From assembly GCA_025331125.1 (NCBI GenBank), contig JAOALB010000058.1, positions 62,001 to 126,000 on the forward strand: 64,000 nt of DNA. Reading direction: 5' to 3'. A program made the translations under genes and the position numbers. Positions 21,902 to 32,171 of the stretch are shown one piece after another (within the stretch, counting starts at the first letter, position 1; every line of letters begins with the position of its first letter). The stretch is from Mycogone perniciosa. Its lineage: Eukaryota > Ascomycota > Sordariomycetes > Hypocreales > Hypocreaceae. The notes beneath the pieces are model-generated. The model had not been told where the DNA came from. It was given only the letters and a program-made list of their open reading frames with translations, and made no database searches.

Positions 21902-23194
21902 CTGCGCGTGAATGAATGAATACGACGATCTCGTGCCATTTTCGGCTCCTTGATGCATCACCAGCGCCGGCCAATTCCCTACAGACCGCCAGGCCTCAAC
22001 CCGAAGTCTCCTACCAGGACCAAGGCATAGGGGATAATGTTGACTGACGGTTGACTATTAACTTTACAGGCCGAGACCATGATTTCGAACCTGCGAGATG
22101 TGGGTCTTGTTTGACCGAAAGACTCGGGAAACTGAGCATCTCTTCGATGGGAAGAGAGGACACATAAGGAGAGGGGTGCAAGAGATGTTTTGGGAGAGGA
22201 TCACAGCCCTATTTTCTTTTTATGTGTATAGATCTTGGAAGGTGGAAAACCACCCTCTTTCATGTCAAGAGAAGCATTTCACGGGGTCAAACGGCAGCGC
22301 GAGGTGCCCCGGAGTCGGCGGGCCTGCGCAGTCGCTTGGCTGTGTCCGATGGTCATCTCAGCGCAGCCGAAGTGCGACGCAGAAGATGCTCGGAGGCAAA
22401 CCCGAGATATTACTACAAACATTAATGATTTCCACCGTCAGCCCATTCCCTCTTGTCGTTGTCGCTCGTGGCACCATGATGCCATGTCATTCGTCGCGGG
22501 GCCAAGATGGGCCAAGGTTGGCGCCAGCAAATCGGCTTGCCTAATCTATGCACTCCAGCACTCTCCTCTCGCCAATGGGCCTTCACTGCGAAGTACTAAC
22601 AATGTCAACTTAACTGCCAGCCAGCTGAAGACGGGCGATCGGAGCGGGACGGACGAGTTGATGTGCGCGTCGGCATTGCGTTAATACCCAACCAACTTGC
22701 ACGCTTTTGCTTACAGGTGTCCTCCGCAGCGCTGTCTTACTTACTGTTACGAAGCACAGCTCCACTGATGTCACACCACTGTCTGCCACGCCAGTGATCC
22801 TCCCCAGCTGGTCCAGTGCCAGCAGCCAGCAACCAGCTGCATGTCACCACCCCCCGGCCTTTGCCCGTCCATTCGCTCTCCCCCCAATCCGGAATCCCTC
22901 CTCCATCACATCACCAACTCAACTCGCTTGCATCGCATCTCGTCCATCGTGAATCGCACCAATGCCTATCGGCTCTCAACACTACTAGACCCGAGCCTGG
23001 CCTTGTTTATCGTTGGACTAATCAATAGGTTCGGTCCTGAGACGCACTCCCGCTTCTTCCCCGAAGCGATTACGACATTGAACCATCGCAGCCCGACTTC
23101 GCTTTCGCCGCATTCACGCTACGTTCTCCTTGCGCTGACGCACTCTTCATCGCTCATCACGCCGTGACGTTCATGTTAATAGCGAACAGCCAAG
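21902..23194. other. Intergenic region AP-1 sigma/MAF1
   Basis: These 1.3 kb hold the 3' end of one + strand gene and the promoter and leader of the next. The last 400 bp before MAF1 are C/T-rich, as in fungal leaders. No gene found. Confidence 0.5.
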
Positions 23195-24269
23195 ATGAAG
23201 GTAAGTACTGCCGTCGGTCAGCACAACTCGGGCATTCCATACTGACACGATTTCCGTTCTGTAGTATCTTCCAGTACAAGACTTCGAAGCCGTTACGAGC
23301 GCGCTCAACTTCAACACACCCGACTGCAACGTTACCGGCGGATGCGATCTCTATACCACGAAATCGACCGGGTCGGACAAGAAGCTATACAAGAACATTG
23401 ATAAGGATCTGAGCTCACAACATGCCGCGCTGCTCAAGTTGGGCGCCAGTCTGTCACCGCCCGATCGTGCACACATGCTTGCGACGTCGCGCAGTATGCA
23501 GCTCTTCTCGCACTCGAGCGCTTTTGGTCCCCTGTCCGAACTCTCCAGTCGTCGCACGTTCGCCTATATGATTGCGACGCTGAACGCGAGTCATCCTCAT
23601 TACGATTTCTCCCATGTGTTACGACCCGGGGACTTTAAGCGCGAGAGAAACCTGAAGCGTGTTATGGCAAACCTGGATTCCATCCTACACAATGTGCGGC
23701 CCGGGTTCGAGGGAACATCATATGATTCTTCTCTGGCCAGCGACCTAAACTCCCAGTGGGGACCACAATGCTGGTCCCTCATAAACAAGGAGATGCGTCT
23801 TAATGAGTGTACCATCTTCAGCTACCATCCGGAGATTGATCCGTTTGAGGAAGATGAGAGTGCCATCTGGGCGGTTCACTATTTCTTCTTCAGTCGCGCA
23901 CTGAAGCGGGTTGCCTATCTTTACGTCCGCGTTGTTCCGGTCATCTCGTCACAGAGTCCAACGCTTCGACCTACCAAGGCCGGGCTAAGTAAACGGCATA
24001 TCGCCACCGACGAGGATGTCGCAAAGAAGCGCGCCAAGTACTGGCTCGGTGACCAAGACGCGGAACTGGTCCCTCCATTCGAGGACGATGAAGATGCTCT
24101 CGATGATGGGCTGTACTGGAACCGCGGCGAGGATGGTGACCTCGTGCAATTTTCGGATGATGACTTGATTGACGACGGACCGCTGGACGATGACGACGAC
24201 GACGAAGACATGTATGCAAACCGCGAGAGGTGCATGAGCGAGGATATTGCTGGCCGGATGGAAATTTAG
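23195..24269 (+). CDS. MAF1: Maf1, negative regulator of RNA polymerase III
   Basis: Two exons, 23195-23200 and 23265-24269, give 336 residues. The first exon is only ATGAAG; the junction gives MKYLPVQDFEAVTSALNF, the conserved Maf1 start. Maf1 represses Pol III (tRNA and 5S genes) when nutrients fail or TOR/PKA signalling drops. Seen: the N-terminal A-box-like region, then the globular B/C part (FAYMIATLNASHPHYDFS, LDSILHNVRPGF, WGPQCWSLINKEM, CTIFSYHPEIDPF, AIWAVHYFFFS, KRVAYLYVRVV), and a long Asp/Glu-rich tail with SDDD and DDDDDDED runs. Ser/Lys-rich sequence before the tail may carry phosphosites; this is inference. Confidence 0.95.
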
Positions 24270-25590
24270 GCCGGTGCATTCTCGAGTCGTCATTTCTTAG
24301 GGCCATAGCTGGCCCTACATTTTCTTGGAGACATGCCTTTTCAACAATCGCATGTAATGCCGTGCTCAAAAGTGCACCCCAAGAGTCCAGTCTCTTGCTC
24401 GTACTGGGTTACCCGCACTTGATGCACTTCGATAAGCTGTTTAGCTGCAGGTCCACGCTGCGTTGGAGATTTTCATACATCTATTTAGCGTGGCGCAGGG
24501 TTTTGGTTTCTGGTCGGTGAGAGCGGCTGGAAACAGCGTCACCTCGAGTTTCTTGTTCTCATGTCTATGTTTCTCCTTTTTGGCTTCTCATCTTGCTGTT
24601 TTAACAAGCATCAACGGGTGAACCGTCCTTGATCGCGTTATAGTTTCTTGCACATCCTTTTATTTTTGTTTCTTTGTTCTATTTGGCTTACTACTGGGTA
24701 TGCGAGAGTGTTAATAGCAATGGGCTACGACGGAGGTGTGGTTTGTACGCTGTGAGCCTGGCGGTGCTGGCATGAGCATTGGATCACAAGGGGGCATATA
24801 TACGGTGCTATATGAATATTTTGCATGACTGGGGGTGGAAGCGGCATGATTGACTGCCCATGCGAAAATGATTGAGATCACTTAGCTCAAGTAATGCTTA
24901 TTGTTTGTTCAACTATTTCTTTGGGATACCATGGAGTCTTGAGAATGTCAATAGCAACACCAAGCGAATCCATGACATGCACACAAAGTGCCTCAAATCA
25001 ACACATATCCACCGCATTCATACGATAAATAGAGAGGTATCTAACGGGCCAGATTTCCGAGGTTGATAGATAAAAAAAGAGCTAGCCAAAGCCAAGTGAA
25101 TACGAGAGAAAAGCCGCAACACACATCCAACCCCCCTTTGATCATCCAAGCTTTCATGTACTCCCAGAAACTTCCACCCCATTTGGCCAAAAACAAAACT
25201 ATATACTATATTCCTCCCTTTGCTCATCCTATGCATACACACTGTTGTTAAAATAGCCACGACGACTTTTCATCCCATTTGTCCCTGGTGGTAAGATTGA
25301 TAATTAGGTTGGTAGCGATTTAGATTTGGGGGGTATCAAGCGTTGCAGATAGATGGATCGAGATAAGAAAAGGAGATAGGAAAGACGATAAATAGTAAGG
25401 GAGAGAGATACAAAAAACACGTAATCATTAGGAGCACCCAGATTCCCCATTGTTGTCCAAATAGCATCAGCAATCAAGGTATATGCGTCATAAAAATTCC
25501 AAAAAAGTCAAGTGAAACTTTTCCATCACTTCTGGTGGAAGCACGTCGCCTCCAGGATGTCTTGATAGACTGGATCGCAAGATGATCAGT
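24270..25590. other. Convergent 3' region MAF1/histone-fold-like gene
   Basis: These 1.3 kb lie between two stop codons, A/T-rich near 24600-25500. No gene or repeat that I can support. Confidence 0.55.
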
Positions 25591-28500
25591 CTATGCCACA
25601 GAGGTCTTGTTTCTTCGACCAAACATCTTTGAAAAGCCATTGGTGTCGTCCTGGCGAATGGGAGTCGGAGGAAGAGCCTTGTCAGGAGGTGGCTCTGAAT
25701 CCCGAAGGAACGCAGCTAGATCGGAAGTCTGGCCGACAGGAACGGGGGTAGAATCTCGGGGTTCGAACTTCTTCATCGGAACCCTGCCGACAGATCCAGT
25801 CGTGGATCCCACCCGAGGCTGACTAGGATTGCCGGCGATAGGTCCATACATGTCGTAACCAGGCGGCATGTTGACTTGAATTGGGATATGCTTGCTGCCG
25901 ACGCGGCTATTCAAGGATCGAGTCTCATTGGCAGCAAATCCCACGTTGCTGGTACGGCTGTTTAGCGAGCGTGCCTCGGCGGCAGAAGTGGCATTAGGGT
26001 CCTTGGAGCCGCCGCGGGTGAATCTGCCGATAAGGCTTGGGGCGCTTGTCTTCTTCTTGGGAACCTTTTTCGATGGCGGAGAAGGCGGCTCGGGTGGAGG
26101 GTCATAGTTTCGTAGAAACTCCGCCAAACTCTCCTCCCTCTTAGCAGGTGCCCGGGGGGCTGCTTCGAACTCGTCCTCTTCTTCTTCCTCTTCATCGCTG
26201 AAGTCGATGGCGTATGGATCACGAACGCGGCGAGTCTTCCGTCCGGGCATGCCCTCGTCTTCACCGAGTATTTTACCCACTTTGGAAGACCCCTTATTCT
26301 TAAGTAGGGCGGAACTGGAGTTGATAGAGGAGTGTATGGAAGGCGCTGAAGTTTCAGTAAAATTAGCCGATGCTTGACTATATCGAATTTCAGGGATGAC
26401 GGCATCGACGGCCTTACCCCCAGTGGCGCCAGACATAGTCTCGGAATCCATGGTGTTGCGGAAGGGAGCAACGTGACGGGGAATTCGGTGTTGGTTGTTA
26501 CTAGAGGCTGGCGGACCCTGACGAATAAAGTCGATGAGGTCTGAGTTGTCGGCTCTGCGGTCGGCACGAGCATCTCGGGGCTGGTAGCGATAGCGACTGT
26601 TATTGCTATGGTTGCTCGTTATGGATACTCGGCGAGAGTCGATGCTTCCCTTCGCTGGACTACTCGAGACGTGGACACTCCGCAAAGACACGGGCCCTCT
26701 CTCACTGGGCGGTCCAGTGGATTTGATGAACTCAGCAATGTCTGCCACAGATTCAATGCGGCCACGCGCATCCCGAGCCTGAGGTCCCCCTACGCGACCC
26801 GAAGCAATGGCCGCACCTACTGGTGCTCGAGGAATGGGCCCAGTGGGTTTGTTTTCAGGAGGAGTCTGAGAACCTGCTGGTGTCGCACGTTGACCCGAGG
26901 GCGATCCATTGGTCTCAGATGAGGGACCACCCCGGATTTCTTCACTCTTGCGGGAGAACTTCGCCACCACAGGGGTATCAAGAGACGTTTTGACCTGCAC
27001 AATTGTCAGTCCAGTTTAGAACGCGGGAGGAGATGGCACGTACATCGATATCACGCATGTTTTCTGGTGTCAGGGTATACGTGATGGTCTGGTTGCTCTG
27101 AATTAATTCCTCAAAGTTGCGAGCCACACACTCGGCTCGACTTGGAGAATCCTCTGATGTTCGGAGTGCCTTGAGTCGTCCAGTGGCGGAAGAGCCAGAA
27201 GATCCAGAAGTGTGGATTTGTCGGGGGGGCACAATGGAATGCAAGGGCACTGTCACTTCTTCCTCAGTTTCTTTTGATCTCGTGCGCTCAACCACTGCCA
27301 TTCCTTTGCCTTCATTTTTGGGAGGCTGCCAGCTGGAGTAACCCGTTGACTTACGGGCAATCTCCGGACTTTGATCTTCTGCAAATGAACCAGTCTTGTT
27401 GAGCGTCGCCATCTTTGTGCCGGGAGGGGCTTGTTCAGCCTTGGGAGAGGGCGATGTCCTATCTGTTTGTCTGAAATTTGTCTGCAAGAGGTGGGCAACA
27501 TGGCTAGGTTGATCTTTACTGCGTGGTGATGGGGCAGCATGAGCAATACCACTGTTTTTGGCAGAGCGGTCGTCCACTTCTTCTTCAGATTCTGAGATGG
27601 TGGCTGCATTTTGCAATGAGGGTTTCACCCTGTCAATCGAAGACCTTGTCGACGAGACAGTCGTCGCCGCCGCCCGGACGCCATGGTCAGTAGCCTTCGC
27701 TCTCCGTGGTTCCTCTGCACTAAAAGATTGCACAAGAGGACTAGAGCTTGACACACTGACTGGCCGAGGACGTTCTGTTGTCTCAAAAGATGGCGAATGT
27801 GGAGCAATAGGACTTCTAGGCGCAGGAACGTCGATGATGCGTGCGGAATGCACACTCGAAGATCTTCTGACGTGAATAGCTTTGCCGGAATCTGAGACAG
27901 AACGAGATGACGTGCTACCAACCGACACTCGCGACGAAGTTAAAATCTCAGCTTTCTCATATGTAGCAACCTCATCCGCATCGTTAGATGCAGCTGTCGA
28001 GTCCTCTCTTCCACTGATTCTTGCCAGTCGAGTGTTCATTGCAAGTGTCGGCCTTGGGGTTGCTTTCTTGTTCTGGGAGATCTCATGAGTGTCAACTACC
28101 TCCGCACTTTGGTTGGCCAGGCTATCCTCAGCATCGCTCGAATCAACTGGCGTGCAAATCGTTCCAGTCCTCGTGCTAGGCCGAGCTATGGCATAAAAGA
28201 CTGCTCGCTTAGACGTGGGCAACGAATTGGATCTCTTGTGAGGTGTGACGGCATGTCGCAAGGTAGGAGCTGGCGTTCGTTGACTATGGCCCGCAGCAGA
28301 GCAGACAACAAATGACTTGAGGCGACGAATTTCATGCTTAGGCTCTTCGTCCTCATCTTCTTCATCGTCGCTGTGGCGCGCCAGCCCAGGTACTTCAATC
28401 TCCTCGACATCATTGTCGCCCATGGGCAAGGGAATATTCATAGGATCGACATCCTCAGCAATGGGGTCCTCGATATGATCTTCAAGTCTACCCCCATCAC

Positions 28501-29476
28501 TGTTAGGATTCCTTGGAGCATGCGACTCGGCGGTATTGTTTTCCTGTCTTGAATGACTGACAGACAAGGCCCGACCAAGGGACTCGACAGCCGGCGTGCG
28601 CATTCTCTTCTTCCATCCGCGCCACAACCGCCCCAGAGTGCGATCAAGAGCAACTCGCTCCATGTCCATCTCGTCCACTACAATCCGATCGGCGAGGTCG
28701 TCGGGGTTGCGTGTGCCGTCTTTGATTTCCTTTTCAATCTTGGCTCGCACCCTCTGGCAGGCTGCTTGGCTAGCCACGGTGAGGGTCAGCTCCCCCATGT
28801 ATTCCATGACTGATGTCAGAAAGATGGCCACAGCCGGAGAAATGATGTCGGATTTCTGCTCGTGAGCGCCGATCTCGAGATTCTCTTGCTCCATGTACAT
28901 ATCCTCGTCTTCTTCCTCGAGGTCTCCGAGAGAGGAGTATACCATGCATCTTAGTCTCGTTCGCTTCCAGACCAGCTCGACATCCCAATCACGGGCATTC
29001 TGAGGTTCCGCATAGTCCTCCTCATCGGCGCCACCAAGGTATTCGCGCAGCTCCTCATTGGCGTTGTGAATGGTGTCGTTGCCAAGCTTCGGTTTAAGAA
29101 CCTGAGAAACGGCAGGTCGGAGGGTAGCGAGGGAAGTGGATTTGGCTACTTGAAGGAAGCTGAAAAGCAGCTGATCAAGGAAGCCGTTGACTAGGTGTAG
29201 AGCAGCAGGGGACACCAAGGCAGTCTCTCCCGAGGGCTCAATGCCATTTTGATCGTACCAGGTGGCCCCGTGGTTGTCATGGTCGTTGGTGATGATCTGG
29301 GAGGCTGCGGTTGCGGCGATGAACGCTGCCTCTGGTGATACAGACAGGGGCGGCAACGAGAGGCCATGGCTGATGGTCGAGGGCCTGTCACTGGAAATGC
29401 TTTGGGTTCGCGATCTCATAAAACGCGGCGATGCGATGCTCGACGTTGGCCGAGACTCAGTAGTCGGGCTCGTCAT
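25591..29476 (-). CDS. Large uncharacterised protein with apparent tandem H2B/H2A-like histone folds
   Basis: Two exons, 29476-27044 and 26994-25591 (49-bp intron, GTACGT...CAG, phase 0), give 1278 residues. I do not recognise a named family. Residues 88-147 resemble the H2B alpha2-alpha3-alphaC region: LVNGFLDQL aligns with H2B ILNSFVNDI, and AV..VL...L lies where H2B has AV..IL...L. Residues 208-290 resemble H2A: FLTSVMEYMGELTLTVASQAA aligns with [21 protein letters not shown] (10 of 21 identical), and DRIVVDEMDMERVALD sits where H2A has TRIIPRHLQLAIRND, after an insertion of about 24 residues. An acidic linker (LEEEDEDMY) joins the two. The rest is Ser/Pro-rich and disordered, with acidic patches and four F-[IL]-[KR]...PP motifs. 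A role in chromatin is inference from the alignment only. Confidence 0.8.
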
Positions 29477-30942
29477 TGCTGTGGTGGTGGTGTTATCTCT
29501 GCGATGATTATAGGACGGACTCTCGATCGGGTACGACGTGGGTATTGCGGAGTTATAGAATTATGGCGACAGGCAGCACCGTTCGCGCCCTATCAGGTTC
29601 TGCGACTCGCTGAGGAGGTTGATGCAAAGAGGCAATGTGCCAGGCAGCAATTTCGCGGCAATGGGGCCGAGGCTATGCTCCAAAGACAAGAGTCACGGAG
29701 AGAGAGCCCCTGGTTGCAATTAGTACAAGCAGATGGATCGGGACACAATCGAACGGCTGGAAGGACGGCAGGCCCGCAAGCACATGGCTCTAAAGAGGAC
29801 GAGGACGAGGATATGAGACACGAAGGAGAAGCTGGTGCGTGCATCCGTGACTGTGACGTGCTGGTGGTACCACCTCTACACACACATGACGATGATGATG
29901 CCGAAACCGCGGGGGGATCTCCGAATAACGATCGCGAGGTCGCGAGGAGCAGACGAGTGTACTCTGTATGTACGAGCAGTCCAGAGGAGGCAGAGGAAGA
30001 AAGGGAAAAGTGTTTGCGCCGTCGTGGGAAATGGCCGTTTAGACGTACCTTGACAGCGTCAGAGCGAAAGAAGCAAAAATAGCGTCATATCGTAGCTCCA
30101 AGTCAAAGGAAAAAGCAAAACAGGAGGCGCACCAGACAAATGCACAATTGCTCTGTCTGATAATACAATGTGTACTCCGTACAAGACAAGACAAGGCAGG
30201 GCCAGAGACTGGGGAGGAAGTCAGGGGGTGTGCTGTTAATTAAGATGCCGGAAGGTCTAGTTTTATTTTCCTCATCTGCATAATACTACGCCGGCGAGGA
30301 TCTACAACACCTTCGTACTAGTACTACAAACATCAACCCATACTCGTACAAGTGGTAATAATACTACCACTACGCGGACGGGAAATATCCGTCTTTTTTT
30401 AATTTTTAATTTTTTTAGGTCTGCTTCCACAGCTCCAGTGCCATTTCGGCCGACGCGCATGCGGGTCTCTACACGTAAAATCCCAGCCACAGTCCCCGCT
30501 ACCCATTGTGCCTTTCTGGTGGGAGACTGGCAGTTGGGCTGCGGAACTTGGGGCCCCGGACGGCGAACAAGGCGACCAGGGGGGAGGCCTTTTGCGTTGA
30601 TGTGATGGATCATCAGCGATGCTAGTCCGGAGTCTGTGGGCTGCGCTTTCGTACAAACCTGCAGCCGACCCGTCAAAAGGGACCCAGCCCCCAATTCAGT
30701 CAGCTTGAACCGTCCAGTCCACCACGTTCAGGGGTTGGCATTGACTGAAGAACGATGGCGGGATGCATTAGGGCTTCCATGGGCCATCCATCTCATCCAG
30801 AGCCCACCCTTCATGCAGGACCATTCACCGTCCGAGTCGTCGCCCCCTGGACGTCCGCCAATGATCCTTGTCCGGCCCATCCGTCTGTTTTCGGAGATTG
30901 GCGGACAATGAATGATGTTTTGTCAATGTGATTGTCAGTCGT

Positions 30943-30968
30943 TATACGGAGTATGAGTACTCCGTATA
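30943..30968. repeat. Perfect inverted repeat, 11-bp stem and 4-bp loop
   Basis: TATACGGAGTA (30943-30953), loop TGAG, then TACTCCGTATA (30958-30968). Both arms contain the 9-bp element that recurs across the window. Confidence 0.85.
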
Positions 30969-32141
30969 TTATACTCGTACGAGGAGTGATACCATTCTAT
31001 AAAGTCCAGATACTAACTACCTAGTAGCACTAATGCCTCTGAATTTATCCAGTATCCATGCGTTATTACGAGGTGTAATTAGACTATTTAACGCTCCAAG
31101 TCCTCGGACAATGGCATGTATCCACTAGTACATGGCAATTTCACTACCAAGACCACAAGAATAACTTGATAGTAATTTGTGCGGTGTGTGTAAATGCTTT
31201 TTGCACCACGGTTGGGTCCTTGTTGCACGAGTACAGAGCACGGAGCACATACATACTCGTACTCGAAGAGAGAAAAATTGAGGCGGGTATGGTCCGTTGC
31301 GGTGAAATACCTGGTAGTAATAGTATCATGCATGTCCTCTCATCAGATCAGTGATCGGAACAAAGGGAGATGGCGGACCGAGACGCATTGCAGACGCAGG
31401 CCCATCACAAACCATCACTACTGCTGCTAGTAGTGGTAGTACTGGGTACTCCGTACTAATCAATAATAGGCCCCAGATACGGAGTAGTTGTGCGTTGATA
31501 GAATTCAAGTGTCCAAATAGGGACATTGAGTCAGGCAACACGAATGGCAAATGAGGTGGTTCTTTTGTTCGCTTGTGTGCACAAATCTCTTCAGAATGAC
31601 AGAGGCGTCTACGAGTAGTCTAGTATTCCGTAGTCCCGAAGCAATTCAACACTACTGATTTATAAGTTGGTAGTACGGCATGTCATTGCACGTGTAAGAA
31701 GCCACCAACATGGGCCAATCTCGCGATTGACTCTTATTAATCGAGAATGCCAATGGATCTTTTTACTACCAGTTTATTGATACTACGGAGTAGTATTACC
31801 TAGTAGTACTTCTACCGTAGGTACTACTACTCGTACATGAAGAATGGGCCTGCTGTCGATATCAATTGATCCCCGGGCCTTGTGCATGCAGAGTACGTAC
31901 AGTGCATATACTACTAGTCTCTCAGGCCCCCCCCCTACGCCCTTTTGTCCCTTGCATCGTCATCAAAAGTTTGCCCGCTGTCGATCAAATAACAAGCATT
32001 AGGCATCGGCTTTACGGAGAACACCATCGGCACTTTATTGATGAAGTCCCTACGATTGCTGTATCCATGTATGTATTCATGTATGCAGGGACGTTGCAAC
32101 CTGCAAACGCAAATAACATACTACAAACACACACAAGACGT

Positions 32142-32171
32142 GGACACGGACACGGACACGGACGACACAGG
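32142..32171. repeat. (GGACAC)n tandem repeat
   Basis: About four units of GGACAC, slightly degenerate, in non-coding DNA. Confidence 0.8.

Noticed and set aside
22098..22684. Two overlapping frames of about 149 codons (22098-22544 and 22235-22684)
   Set aside because: Composition is random-looking and both lie in the 3' flank of AP-1 sigma with no homologue that I recognise.
29366..30082. 238-codon plus-strand frame
   Set aside because: Overlaps the start of the histone-fold gene in antisense; Arg/Gly-rich and lacking hydrophobic pattern or homology that I know.
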